Assembly: GCF_025515305.1 (NCBI RefSeq)
Contig: NZ_JAOPHT010000009.1
Location: 1-64,000 of the forward strand
Direction: 5' to 3'
DNA: 64,000 bases
Origin: Roseicyclus sediminis
GTDB lineage: Bacteria; Pseudomonadota; Alphaproteobacteria; Rhodobacterales; Rhodobacteraceae
The notes under the pieces were generated by a model. It was not told the origin of the DNA and searched no databases. It saw only the letters and a list, made by a program, of their open reading frames with translations. Positions 53,372-62,281 of this stretch are shown one piece after another; position 1 is the stretch's first letter, and every line of letters starts with the position of its first letter. The translations under genes and the position numbers were made by a program.

Positions 53372-53478
53372 CGCGGGCGGGCTCCTGAGGTGCCTGGCAG
53401 GATAGACCTATGCGGCCGAAGGTAAACGGGAAAATGCATTGAATTCCGGGGGCTTGCCGGGGTGCCATCGTATACGTA

Positions 53479-53568
53479 CCGGCCAAGTCACTGGCCGGAC
53501 GCGCAAAAAGCCCGCGCCCCATGCTGCACTGCGGCAAAAATTCGCCGTCTCGGCAGGGGCGCGTCCGG
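53479..53568 (-). terminator. multi-stem region downstream of kynU
   Basis: Reading leftward from the kynU stop: an arm GCGCCCC pairs with GGGGCGC (53556-53563 with 53513-53520), followed by GGGCTTTTT, a good terminator end. A competing pairing CCGGACGCGC (53559-53568) with GCGCGTCCGG (53495-53504) shares the GCGCG bases, and a third stem CCGGCCA/TGGCCGG (53479-53498) follows. A small CGGC...GCCG hairpin lies in the loop. Alternative folding is possible. Confidence 0.5.
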
Positions 53569-53593
53569 ATCTCAGGTCGCCCTCAACTCGCCC

Positions 53594-54808
53594 TCAGGTC
53601 ACCCGAGCGCGCGCCCGGAACTCGGGCCGCAGGTACTCACGGTCCGAAAGAACCTGCTCCAGGTGGGCCACGGCGCCGTCGATGTCGGCCTCGGTGACGT
53701 AGAGTGGTGCGATCCCGAAACGCATGATGTCGGGCGCGCGGAAATCGCCGACGACGCCCCGCGCGATCAAAGCCTGCATCGCCCCGTAGCCCTCGGCGAA
53801 ACGGAAGGAGACCTGGCTGCCGCGCATCTCCGGATCGCGCGGCGAGGCCAGTTCGAGGCCCGGGCATCGTGCTTCCACGGCCCCGATGAACTGCTGCGAC
53901 AGCGCGACCGAGCGCGCGCGGAGATCGGCCAGCGACACCCCCTCCCAGCAATCGAGCGCGGCCTCGAGCACGCGCATCTGCAGGATCGCGGGCGTGCCCA
54001 CACGCATGCGTGCGATGCCCGGTGCGGGGCGGTATTCCGGCTCGAAGGCGAAAGGGTCGGCATGGCCGAGCCAGCCGTTCAGCACAGTGTGGGCCGTGTC
54101 GGCATGGCGCGGGGCGACGTAGATGAAGGCCGGCGCGCCGGGGCCCCCGTTCAGGTACTTGTAGGTGCATCCCACGGCGAAATCGGCGGCGGCGCCCGCG
54201 AGGTCCACCTCGAAGGCGCCCGCAGAATGGGCGAGGTCCCAGATGGTGACGATCCCGAGTTGATGGGCCCGTGCCGTCAATGCCGCCATGTCGTGGCGCC
54301 GGCCCGTCCGGTAGTCCACCTGCGTCAGCATCAGGACGCCCACGTCCTCGGTCAGGGCCTCGTCGACGGCATCGGGTTCGACCACGCGCAGGGTCATGTC
54401 GGACCGGAAGTTCCGGAGAAACCCCTGCGCCATGTAGAGGTCGGAGGGAAAGTTGCCGCTGTCGCTCAGCACGACCTTGCGATCCGTCATCGCCACCGCC
54501 GCGGCAAGGGCCTGGAAGACCCGGATCGAAAGTGTGTCACCGACCGTGACATGGCCGGGTTCGGCCCCGATCAGCGCGCCGATGCGGTCACCCAGCCTGT
54601 CCGGCAGACCCATCCAGTCGGCCCGGTTCCATCCCCCGATGACCATCTCCCCCCATTCGGTGAAGAGAGTGCGGCGCATCATCGCCTCGGCGCCCTTCGG
54701 CAGGGGGCCGAGCGAGTTGCCATCGAGGTAGATCTGCCCCGGCGGCAGGTGGAAACGCTCCCGCGTCGCTTCGAAGTCCGTCCTGCCCGGTGCCGTTGCG
54801 TCTTTCAT
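53594..54808 (-). CDS. kynU: kynureninase
   Basis: The 404-residue PLP enzyme cleaves kynurenine to anthranilate and alanine. It begins with DGNSLGPLPKGA and has VLMLTQVDYRTGRRHDM, DLAHSAGAFEVDL (Asp binding PLP ring N) and the PLP Lys in GCTYKYLNGGPGAPAF. Gene follows an SDR gene 87 bp upstream, same strand, likely the same transcript. Other tryptophan-pathway genes are not in the window. Start 54808 has a GGGAACGGTGAG site. Confidence 0.94.
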   Translation of the reverse strand: MKDATAPGRTDFEATRERFHLPPGQIYLDGNSLGPLPKGAEAMMRRTLFTEWGEMVIGGWNRADWMGLPDRLGDRIGALIGAEPGHVTVGDTLSIRVFQALAAAVAMTDRKVVLSDSGNFPSDLYMAQGFLRNFRSDMTLRVVEPDAVDEALTEDVGVLMLTQVDYRTGRRHDMAALTARAHQLGIVTIWDLAHSAGAFEVDLAGAAADFAVGCTYKYLNGGPGAPAFIYVAPRHADTAHTVLNGWLGHADPFAFEPEYRPAPGIARMRVGTPAILQMRVLEAALDCWEGVSLADLRARSVALSQQFIGAVEARCPGLELASPRDPEMRGSQVSFRFAEGYGAMQALIARGVVGDFRAPDIMRFGIAPLYVTEADIDGAVAHLEQVLSDREYLRPEFRARARVT

Positions 54809-54895
54809 CTCACCGTTCCCAACCCGTCCGCTTGTCGAAATGCGCCGGCACCGGCCCGCGCTGGGCCCCTGCATCGGCGTGGGCAGGCCGCGCCG

Positions 54896-55657
54896 TCATG
54901 CGACCTGTCCCCCCGCGACCTGGATCGCCTGGCCGTTCACGCTGCGGGCCGCGTCCGAGCAGAGCCAGAGCGCCACGGCGGTGACCTCGTCGGTCTCCAG
55001 CAACCGTTTGTGCCGGTTCCCGCGCGCAAGATAGGCGCGCGCCTCCTCGTCCGGAATTCCCTTCATTTCCGAGATCTCGGCGGCGTTCCGGTCGACGATG
55101 GGCGTGTCCACGTAGCCGGGGCAGATCGCGTTGAAGGTGACCGGGCCGCCCATGTACTCCTCGCTGAGACCCCGGATCAGGCCGATCACCCCGTGTTTGG
55201 ACGCGGTGTAGGCGATGGCGTTGCGCAGGCCTCTGAGCCCCGCGATGGACGAGATGGCGATCATCCGCGCGGATTGTCCCGGCTCCAGCGTGGCCATGGC
55301 CGCCTGCAGCGTGAGAAAGGCGCCGTCGAGGTTGACCGCCATGATCCTGCGCCAGTGCTCGGCCGTCTCGCGGCGGAACGGCGCGGCTTCGGCGATGCCC
55401 GCGTTTGCCACGCAGATCGTCACCGGCCCGCGCGCGCGCGCGGCCGCGGCGATGCCGTCCCGCACGGAGGTCTCGTCGGCTACGTCCATCTGCAGCGGAT
55501 GAAGTCGCGGGTTCCCCGCCGCCACCCTGTCCAGCCGTGCCAGGTCCCGCCCGGTGATCGTGACCTCGGCGCCCGCGGCGGCAAGCGCCTCGGCGATGCC
55601 CAGTCCGATGCCGGTGCCGCCGCCCGTCACCAGCGCGTGTTTGCCCTCATGTTCCAT
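54896..55657 (-). CDS. short-chain dehydrogenase/reductase, 3-hydroxybutyrate-dehydrogenase-like
   Basis: The 253-residue SDR has the cofactor motif TGGGTGIGLGIA (about residues 11-22), NAG (VANAGIAEA), the catalytic Ser in AISSIAG and YTASK (Tyr, Lys). The C-terminal PGYVDTPIVDRNAAEI and SVNGQAIQVAGGQVA resemble 3-hydroxybutyrate/3-hydroxyacyl dehydrogenases. It lies directly upstream of kynU, so it may act on a catabolic intermediate of aromatic or tryptophan breakdown. Substrate is open. Confidence 0.88.
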   Translation of the reverse strand: MEHEGKHALVTGGGTGIGLGIAEALAAAGAEVTITGRDLARLDRVAAGNPRLHPLQMDVADETSVRDGIAAAARARGPVTICVANAGIAEAAPFRRETAEHWRRIMAVNLDGAFLTLQAAMATLEPGQSARMIAISSIAGLRGLRNAIAYTASKHGVIGLIRGLSEEYMGGPVTFNAICPGYVDTPIVDRNAAEISEMKGIPDEEARAYLARGNRHKRLLETDEVTAVALWLCSDAARSVNGQAIQVAGGQVA

Positions 55658-55920
55658 TGCCTGTCCTCCCGGCGTGACCCTTGGTCTTCTGCGGCCAAGG
55701 GCCGGATCCGTCGATGGATCCGCTTCCCCGAGGCAACCCTAGCGTGCGGCTCGGCGGGCGCAATCCGGCACGCGTTCGGGGCCCCCCGGACGTCGCGTTG
55801 CGGTTATTGCGTGGCATACCAATGCATACGAAATATTATGTCGAGCTGTGGGGCGTTGTGGTGCGGGGACGCTCTTGCTATTGGGGCTGTCGGACCTGCT
55901 CGGACATGAGGGGAAGTGCT

Positions 55921-57495
55921 TTGAAAATTGGGGCTCCGAAGGAGATCGAACCAGGCGAATCGCGGGTTGCGATGACGCCCGACAGCGCCCTGGCGCTGCA
56001 GAAGCTTGGCTACGACTGTTTCATCGAGGCCGGCGCGGGCGCTGCGGCGGGCTTTTCCGATGCCGCTTACGAGGCCGCGGGCGTCGAGGTCGTCAAGACC
56101 GCGGCCGCGCTCTGGAAGGCGGCCGATATCGTCGCCAAGGTGCGCCCGCCGACCGAGGCCGAGGCCAAGCGCCTGACCGAGGGGCAGCTCCTGATCTCCT
56201 TCTTCTGGCCGGGCCAGAACGAGAAACTCATGGAACTCGCCAAGTCCAAGAAGGCGAACGTCATCGCCATGGACATGGTCCCGCGGATCTCGCGCGCGCA
56301 GAAGATGGACGCCCTGTCCTCCATGGCGAACATCGCGGGGTACCGCGCGGTGATCGAGGCCGGCAACAACTTCGGCCGCTTCTTCACCGGGCAGGTGACG
56401 GCGGCGGGCAAGGTGCCGCCCGCGAAGGTCCTCGTGGTCGGTGCCGGCGTCGCCGGTCTCGCCGCGATCGGCACGGCGACCTCGCTCGGCGCGATCGTCT
56501 ACGCCTTCGACGTGCGGCCCGAAGTGGCCGAGCAGATCGAGTCGATGGGTGCCGAGTTCGTCTTCCTCGAATTCGAGGAGACCGGACAGGACAGCGCCGC
56601 GACCGGCGGCTACGCCGCGCCCTCCAGCCCCGAATTCCAGGCCAAGCAGCTTGAGAAATTCCGGGAGATGGCGCCGGACATGGACATCGTGATCACCACC
56701 GCGTTGATCCCGGGCCGGCCCGCGCCGAAGCTCTGGACCAAGGACATGGTCGAGATGATGAAGCCGGGTTCGGTCATCATCGACCTTGCCGCCGAGCGGG
56801 GCGGCAACTGCGACCTGACGGTGATGGACGAGCGCGTAGTCTCCGACAATGGCGTCGTCATCATCGGCTACACCGACTTCCCCAGCCGGATGGCCGCGCA
56901 GTCCTCGACGCTCTACGCCACGAACATCCGCCACATGATGACCGACCTCACCCCCGAGAAGGACGGGCAGGTCGTGCACAACATGGAGGACGACGTGATC
57001 CGCGGCGCGACCGTCACCTATGACGGCGAGATCACCTGGCCGCCGCCGCCGCCCAAGGTCGCGGCCATCGCCGCCGCACCGAAGAAGGAGAAGCCGAAGG
57101 AACTGACGCCCGAAGAAAAGCGGGCGCAGGAAATCGCGGCCTTCAAGGCGCAGACGAAGAACCAGGTCACGCTGCTCGCCATCGGCGCGGCGCTTCTGCT
57201 CGGCGTCGGCCTCATCGCGCCGGCGACCTTCATGCAGCACTTCATCGTCTTCATCCTGTCGGTCTTCATCGGCTTCCAGGTGATCTGGAACGTGGCGCAT
57301 TCGCTTCACACGCCGCTGATGGCCGTCACCAACGCGATCTCGTCGATCATCATCCTCGGCGCGCTGATGCAGATCGGCTCCTCCTCGGTGCTGATCACGG
57401 TTCTGGCCGCCCTCGGGGTATTCATGGCCGCGGTCAACATCTTCGGCGGCTTCCTCGTGACACGGCGCATGCTCGCCATGTTCCAGAAATCTTGA
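55921..57495 (+). CDS. pntA: NAD(P) transhydrogenase subunit alpha, TTG start
   Basis: The 524-residue alpha subunit starts [20 protein letters not shown] at a TTG (55921) with GAGGGGAAG upstream. It has domain I (NAD(H) binding: [37 protein letters not shown]) and four C-terminal membrane helices, in one fused chain as in E. coli rather than split into PntAA/PntAB. With PntB it uses the proton gradient to reduce NADP+ from NADH. It is 19 bp upstream of pntB. Confidence 0.96.
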   Translation: MKIGAPKEIEPGESRVAMTPDSALALQKLGYDCFIEAGAGAAAGFSDAAYEAAGVEVVKTAAALWKAADIVAKVRPPTEAEAKRLTEGQLLISFFWPGQNEKLMELAKSKKANVIAMDMVPRISRAQKMDALSSMANIAGYRAVIEAGNNFGRFFTGQVTAAGKVPPAKVLVVGAGVAGLAAIGTATSLGAIVYAFDVRPEVAEQIESMGAEFVFLEFEETGQDSAATGGYAAPSSPEFQAKQLEKFREMAPDMDIVITTALIPGRPAPKLWTKDMVEMMKPGSVIIDLAAERGGNCDLTVMDERVVSDNGVVIIGYTDFPSRMAAQSSTLYATNIRHMMTDLTPEKDGQVVHNMEDDVIRGATVTYDGEITWPPPPPKVAAIAAAPKKEKPKELTPEEKRAQEIAAFKAQTKNQVTLLAIGAALLLGVGLIAPATFMQHFIVFILSVFIGFQVIWNVAHSLHTPLMAVTNAISSIIILGALMQIGSSSVLITVLAALGVFMAAVNIFGGFLVTRRMLAMFQKS

Positions 57496-57514
57496 GCGGG
57501 CAGGGGTAGGACAG

Positions 57515-59023
57515 ATGGATTTCGGATTCACCATTGCGGCCTACGCGGTCGCGGGCGTGCTCTTCATCCTCTCGCTGGGCGGCCTTTCGGGGCAGGAAAG
57601 CGCGAAACGCGCGGTCTGGTACGGCATCGTCGGCATGGCCATCGCGGTCATCGCGACGCTGATCGGGCCGGGCTCGGGCCTTGCTGCCATGTCGCTGATC
57701 CTGATCGCGGCGGGTGCGGCGGTGGGCTACCAGCTCGCCACGCGGGTGCAGATGACCCAGATGCCCGAGCTGGTCGCGATCATGCACAGCCTCGTCGGCC
57801 TCGCCGCCGTCTTCGTGGGCGTCAACGCGCATATCGAGATCGGCCGTGTGGCGGAAATCTTCGCCGCGGGCGGTCTGCCGTTCCCGCAGCCCGAGGGACC
57901 GCTCTCGGCGGAGGCCTACACGCTTCTCGGAACGCTGTCGAACTTCGCCGAACTGATCGGCAAGAAGACCGCGGTCGAGATCGGCATCCTGCGCGTCGAG
58001 CTGGTGCTCGGCATCTGGATCGGCGCCGTGACCTTCACCGGTTCGGTCGTGGCCTACGGAAAGCTTTCGGGCAGCTCCAGCCTCCTGCCGTTCAAGATCG
58101 ACACGGCGGCGAAACAGCTTCCCGGTGGCCACATGCTGAACGCCGCGGCGGCCGCGGGCTCGGCCGTCCTGCTGATCATGTATCTCGGGGGCGCGGGCAC
58201 CTGGTCGCTCGTCCTGCTGGCGATGCTCGGCTTCTTCATCGGCTACCACCTCATCATGGGGATCGGCGGCGCGGACATGCCCGTGGTCGTCTCGATGCTG
58301 AACAGCTACTCGGGCTGGGCGGCGGCGGCGATCGGCTTCTCGCTCGGCAACGACCTCCTGATCGTGGTGGGCGCGCTCGTGGGCTCGTCGGGTGCGATCC
58401 TCAGCTACATCATGTGCAAGGCCATGAACCGGTCCTTCGTCAGCGTGATCCTCGGCGGCTTCGGCGGCGCGACCGGCGAGCAGATGGCGGTCGAGGGCGA
58501 GCAGGTGGCGATCGATGCCGACGGTGTCGCGACGGCGCTGAACGAGGCCGACAGCGTCATCATCGTGCCGGGCTACGGCATGGCGGTGGCCCAGGCGCAG
58601 CAGTCTGTCAGTGAGCTGACGCGCAAGCTGCGGGCCGCGGGCAAGGAAGTGCGCTTCGCCATCCACCCGGTCGCGGGCCGTCTGCCGGGGCACATGAACG
58701 TGCTTCTGGCCGAGGCCAAGGTGCCCTACGACATCGTGCTCGAGATGGACGAGATCAACGAGGACTTCCCAGATACGGACGTCGTCATCGTCATCGGCTC
58801 GAACGACATCGTGAACCCCGCCGCTCAGGACGACCCCAACAGCCCCATCGCCGGTATGCCGGTTCTGGAAGTCTGGAAGGCCAAGCAGGTCTTCGTCTCC
58901 AAGCGCGGCCAGGGCACCGGCTATTCCGGCATCGAGAACCCGCTGTTCTACAAGGAGAACACGCGCATGTTCTACGGTGACGCGAAGGCCTCGATGGACA
59001 GCCTCCTGCCGAAGCTCGGCTGA
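57515..59023 (+). CDS. pntB: NAD(P) transhydrogenase subunit beta
   Basis: The 502-residue beta subunit has about nine membrane helices (residues 1-300; [20 protein letters not shown] is part of a conserved loop) and a C-terminal NADP(H)-binding domain III with [33 protein letters not shown] and [20 protein letters not shown]. It is somewhat longer than E. coli PntB. It supplies NADPH from NADH and the proton gradient. A perfect terminator follows. Confidence 0.97.
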   Translation: MDFGFTIAAYAVAGVLFILSLGGLSGQESAKRAVWYGIVGMAIAVIATLIGPGSGLAAMSLILIAAGAAVGYQLATRVQMTQMPELVAIMHSLVGLAAVFVGVNAHIEIGRVAEIFAAGGLPFPQPEGPLSAEAYTLLGTLSNFAELIGKKTAVEIGILRVELVLGIWIGAVTFTGSVVAYGKLSGSSSLLPFKIDTAAKQLPGGHMLNAAAAAGSAVLLIMYLGGAGTWSLVLLAMLGFFIGYHLIMGIGGADMPVVVSMLNSYSGWAAAAIGFSLGNDLLIVVGALVGSSGAILSYIMCKAMNRSFVSVILGGFGGATGEQMAVEGEQVAIDADGVATALNEADSVIIVPGYGMAVAQAQQSVSELTRKLRAAGKEVRFAIHPVAGRLPGHMNVLLAEAKVPYDIVLEMDEINEDFPDTDVVIVIGSNDIVNPAAQDDPNSPIAGMPVLEVWKAKQVFVSKRGQGTGYSGIENPLFYKENTRMFYGDAKASMDSLLPKLG

Positions 59024-59047
59024 GGCGAAAACGCCGAAGTACAAGAG

Positions 59048-59076
59048 GGCCCCGGCGATGACGCCGGGGCCTTTTT
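59048..59076 (+). terminator. intrinsic terminator of pntAB
   Basis: GGCCCCGGCG and CGCCGGGGCC form a perfect 10-bp stem around ATGA, followed by TTTTT, 24 bp after the pntB stop. Confidence 0.92.
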
Positions 59077-59140
59077 CGTTGCCTCGGGCGCAATGAGCGG
59101 CAAGTCTGGTGAAAAATGTGCCCCACAGGTGCGAGTGACC

Positions 59141-60925
59141 ATGGCGAGACTATTGTTCGCGTGGCTGGTGGCCGCGTTCCTTCTGCCGACCCCCGCCGCG
59201 GCGCAATGGCAATACGAGGAAGGCGGCGGCGAGGCGCGGGCCTATGTGATGGGCCAGAACGGGACGTCCTTCGGTTTCCGGTGCACCTCGGAAGCCGTGG
59301 ACCGGCAGAATATCCTGCTCGACCTGATGGTCATTCCCTCGGCCGGCATCGAGGACGTGGAGGATGTCGTCCAGTTCGAGATCGGAACCTGGACCTTCAA
59401 CGTCGAAACCGTCCGCGCCGCGATGAACGGACGCCTCGCCCGGTACCAGTCGAGGTTTCCCTTCTTCGATTCCGTCACCGAGAACATGCGCCGGCAGGTT
59501 AAGGGCGGGAGTGCCGTGCGCTTCACGCGGAGTTTCGACTTCGCGCTGATGAGCTTTTCGCTGCGCGGTTCCAGGAACGCCATGGAGCGACTGGAGGCGG
59601 CCTGCCCGAGGCTCTGGGCCGGCGGGGGCACGGGCGGCGGGACGGGCGTGCCCCTGCCGCAGGCGTCCGCGCCGCCGGTCGGTGCCGGGTCCGGCTTCGT
59701 GGCGACCGACCTCGGCGCAACGCCGATCGCGCCCGGCGGCGGGGGCGGGAGCGGAGCCGACCTGACGGCGCCGGCATGGCAGTTCTCCCGGACGGCTGGC
59801 CGGTCGGTCTCGGCGCTCATGCCCGGTGGAAACGATGTCAGCCTGATGCTCAGTTGTGACCCGGACCGGGTCGGAAACGAGCTGGTCTGGGTGATTTCGG
59901 CGCGGACGCGCGGCACACCGCAGGCGTTCGGCGAACTGCCTGTCCGAATGCTTCTCGATGGGGATCCCTTTCCGCTGCAGAGCGTCCAGCGCGACCGGCT
60001 GACGGCGCAGCACACGGCCTTCATCGTGCCGATGGACCTTGAGCGTCATGGCGGCCTGATCGCCGCCTTCGCCCATGGCTGGAGCGTCGAGTTGCCCGAC
60101 CAGGACCTGATCTCCGGCGGCCGCTTTTTCTCGGGCGGCTCGACCGAAGCGCTCGACCAGGTGCTCGGAGCCTGCGGCGCTCCGGATGTCGTGCACTTCA
60201 CGGGGCTTCATCCGCGTGACGGATCTCCGAACTCCTCGGTCAACACCTGGCGCGCCTCGCGGTCGAACGGGCTGCAGTCCCGCATCTGGCTCGTGTCCGC
60301 GGATGGTCATTGGGTGACGCTCAGCTGCGCCGGGCAGGGCAACCTGCAGTTCGAGATTTCGCTGTTCCGGCGGGAAGGCGTGACCTGGCCGGACAGGATC
60401 GATGTGGCGGTCACAATCGGCGGCAGGAATTTCCCGTTGCCGGACGGGGCGAGCGGCAGGCCGGACACGGGGGCACGGCAGTACTACTCGTTCGTTCTGC
60501 CGCCCGACGCGGCCGCCCCGCTGCTGTCTGCTCTGGCCGTGCCCGGCGCCCGCGCCGAGATCCCGGCCACCGAGCTGATCGAGTCCGCAAGCTTCGCCTC
60601 GCTCGCCGGCGCCGAGCGCGTTGCGGAGCTTTCAACGACCTGCAGCGGCGGTGCGCCGCCCGCGTCGATCCCGCCGCAGGCGCTCGAGGTGCTGGGGGAC
60701 TACATCGCCTCTCTCGTCGCCCCCCAATGCGCGCCCGGCAGCACGCCCGAGGTCTCGGGAGGGTCGATGATGATGCAGGGGGCGCGCGTGAGTGCGTTCC
60801 CCGGTCGGACCGGATGCGCATGGGCATCCGGCGTCAATCCCTATTGCCGGGGGCAGGTCTGCCAGATGTGGGTCTACGAATTCGACGGTGCCGCCTTCAC
60901 CCTTGTCGAGACCGGCGAGCGATAG
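59141..60925 (+). CDS. secreted protein with three copies of an unrecognised ~110-residue domain
   Basis: The 594-residue precursor has a signal peptide (MARLLFAWLVAAFLLPTPAAAQ). Three related domains follow: about residues 22-155, 208-345 and 370-505. Each has W at its start, a strand ending in a Cys (FGFRCTSE, LMLSCDPD, VTLSCAGQ), a central DVxxxIG-like segment, and a closing Leu/Ala helix ending in a second Cys (LEAACPRL, LGACG, TTCSGG). A Gly/Pro linker (about 155-205) joins 1 to 2. C-terminal ends in GCAWASGVNPYCRGQVCQM, with four Cys. No function recognised; the domain resembles proteins of the invasion-associated-locus B kind only loosely. Confidence 0.8.
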   Translation: MARLLFAWLVAAFLLPTPAAAQWQYEEGGGEARAYVMGQNGTSFGFRCTSEAVDRQNILLDLMVIPSAGIEDVEDVVQFEIGTWTFNVETVRAAMNGRLARYQSRFPFFDSVTENMRRQVKGGSAVRFTRSFDFALMSFSLRGSRNAMERLEAACPRLWAGGGTGGGTGVPLPQASAPPVGAGSGFVATDLGATPIAPGGGGGSGADLTAPAWQFSRTAGRSVSALMPGGNDVSLMLSCDPDRVGNELVWVISARTRGTPQAFGELPVRMLLDGDPFPLQSVQRDRLTAQHTAFIVPMDLERHGGLIAAFAHGWSVELPDQDLISGGRFFSGGSTEALDQVLGACGAPDVVHFTGLHPRDGSPNSSVNTWRASRSNGLQSRIWLVSADGHWVTLSCAGQGNLQFEISLFRREGVTWPDRIDVAVTIGGRNFPLPDGASGRPDTGARQYYSFVLPPDAAAPLLSALAVPGARAEIPATELIESASFASLAGAERVAELSTTCSGGAPPASIPPQALEVLGDYIASLVAPQCAPGSTPEVSGGSMMMQGARVSAFPGRTGCAWASGVNPYCRGQVCQMWVYEFDGAAFTLVETGER

Positions 60926-60973
60926 CGGCTTGCGGCCGGCGGTTGCCCCGCCGGCCATCCGCGATGCGTGGCT

Positions 60974-61384
60974 TCAGGCCGCGGCGACCGCGTTCACCCT
61001 GTGGCGCGGCGGCTGCATCGTGATCTCGCCCAGCGTGAAGCTCGAGTAGTGGCAGGTGAATTCCGTGCCGGCGGGGATGTCCCGGCGTGCCACGCCCACC
61101 GCGGGATCGGAGAAGTCGAGGTTCGGTTCGTCCGCGTGGTTCATGAAGCGACCCTCGTCGCTTTCCAGGACGACCTGGGAAAGGTCGTTCCAGTCGGGAT
61201 AGGTGTAGCGTTCGAGGAATTCCCGAACATGCGGTTCGGCGGCTTCCACGAAGCTTACCGGGATGCGTACGTCCAGGACGGGCTCGGCGCGCCAGACCAC
61301 CTGGCCCTGCTTGATGTCGTCATGGCAGAAGACGCCCAGTCCCTCGATGTCGGACGGGGCGAGGTAGCAGCGCACTGTCATCAT
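60974..61384 (-). CDS. SET-domain protein
   Basis: The 136-residue protein has the three SET signature parts: IEGLGVFCHDDIKQG at the N-terminus, RFMNHADEPNLDF (the NHxxxPN-type substrate/SAM knot) and PAGTEFTCHYSSF near the end. It is small, as are other bacterial SET proteins, and the pre-SET and post-SET Cys clusters are missing. Lysine methylation of a protein or a SAM-binding role is inferred. It is the last gene of a possible leftward group with DUF2267, hemP and the deacetylase-family gene. Confidence 0.8.
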   Translation of the reverse strand: MMTVRCYLAPSDIEGLGVFCHDDIKQGQVVWRAEPVLDVRIPVSFVEAAEPHVREFLERYTYPDWNDLSQVVLESDEGRFMNHADEPNLDFSDPAVGVARRDIPAGTEFTCHYSSFTLGEITMQPPRHRVNAVAAA

Positions 61385-61517
61385 GCGCCTGTTCCTTCTG
61401 AAAGGCCGGTCCGCCCTCCGGGGATGTTGGGACGAGCCGATGGGCTCGACGCGGGCGGTCGCGTGAAACGGGAAGATGCGCGCTTCGTGGCGTTTTGCAA
61501 GATGGCTTCGCAGCAGA

Positions 61518-61976
61518 CTACACGATGCGCGGAGCGAGGTCTCCCGGGTCCGCGTCGGGAAGGCTCCAGATCGCGGCTGCGCCGTCTGGAAGGGTGGCGA
61601 GGACGCGCTCCAGATCGGCATGGCGAACCGAACGCCAGAGCGCCCGCGCGGTGGCCTCGATCGCGTTGTCCGGCGTCAGGTTGTGGTGCGGGCGCAGCGC
61701 CTGCGCCTCGCGCACCAGATCCTCTTTTGGAAGGAAGGGCGGGGGCGGGTCGGAGGGTGTCCATCCTGCCACGAAGATCGCGCGCGGCACCGCCGGCAGG
61801 ACGGAGGCGAAGCGCAGGCCCTCCTCCGCCGTCAGGCGCGCGCGGAACACGTGGAACACGCCATCGATCGCCGTATAGGCCATGTTGTCCGACGTGAGGC
61901 CCGTCGCCTCCTTCACGTCGTCGAGGAAGGCGCGCCATTCGCGGCTGGCATGGCGGTAGGTCCAGGGCATCGGCAT
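61518..61976 (-). CDS. DUF2267 domain protein
   Basis: The 152-residue protein begins with the DUF2267 pattern REWRAFLDDVKEATGLTSDN and follows with YTAIDGVFHVFRARLT and FVAGWTPSDPPPPFLPKEDL. The C-terminal ATLPDGAAAIW is typical. No catalytic residue is known for this family; it may act in stress. It is between SET and hemP genes on the same strand, with 43 bp to hemP. Start could be 61976 or 61970 (tandem ATGs). Confidence 0.85.
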   Translation of the reverse strand: MPMPWTYRHASREWRAFLDDVKEATGLTSDNMAYTAIDGVFHVFRARLTAEEGLRFASVLPAVPRAIFVAGWTPSDPPPPFLPKEDLVREAQALRPHHNLTPDNAIEATARALWRSVRHADLERVLATLPDGAAAIWSLPDADPGDLAPRIV

Positions 61977-62019
61977 GGGGCCAGCCTCGCGCGCGCGCCG
62001 CGGACCCGTCAAGCGCCGC

Positions 62020-62196
62020 TCACTTCGTCAGGATCAGCTTGCCCGCCCGCGTGATCCGAAGCGTGTAGGTCTTGCCATCCAGCATGATGAAAGCCGTGCC
62101 TTCGTCCCCCGTTAGGCGGCGGGCGTCGTGGATCGGCAGGGTCGGGCCCGGGACGGGCTGCGCTTCGGACGGGGCATGCGAGGACAGGTAGCTCAT
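62020..62196 (-). CDS. hemP: hemin uptake protein HemP
   Basis: The 58-residue protein has the HemP hallmark in its last 30 residues: IHDARRLTGD...GTAFIMLDGKTYTLRITRAGKLILTK (shown in parts), ending in KLILTK. HemP/HmuP is a small activator or assembly factor for hemin uptake genes; heme receptor genes are not in this window. GGGAG precedes ATG 62196. Its promoter carries an iron-box. A start further upstream (62259) would overlap the promoter, so it was rejected. Confidence 0.9.
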   Translation of the reverse strand: MSYLSSHAPSEAQPVPGPTLPIHDARRLTGDEGTAFIMLDGKTYTLRITRAGKLILTK

Positions 62197-62230
62197 GGCG
62201 GATCTCCCGGTTGGTCTGTCGCTGCCTGCA

Positions 62231-62259
62231 ATCCTGAGCAAAACACTCAGCCTTGTCAA
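62231..62259 (-). promoter_or_regulatory. hemP promoter with iron-Rhodo-box-like operator
   Basis: On the minus strand, TTGACA (62259-62254), a 17-bp spacer and CAGGAT (62236-62231) form a promoter. The spacer and -10 edge contain the palindrome CTGAG-N7-CTCAG (62234-62250), which fits TGA-N9-TCA, the iron-Rhodo-box bound by RirA. Binding there would block polymerase under iron-rich conditions. Confidence 0.6.
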
Positions 62260-62281
62260 TTCCGAGTTAATTGATCGGAAT
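62259..62281. promoter_or_regulatory. perfect inverted repeat over the deacetylase-family stop codon
   Basis: ATTCCGA (62259-62265) and TCGGAAT (62275-62281) flank a 9-bp spacer containing the TAA stop of the deacetylase-family gene, immediately upstream of the hemP -35. No T-run follows. It may be an operator half of the hemP control region or a weak terminator. Confidence 0.4.

Noticed and set aside
53462-55909. Long frame opposite kynU and the SDR gene
   Set aside because: It is caused by high GC3 on the opposite strand; no ribosome site or domain.
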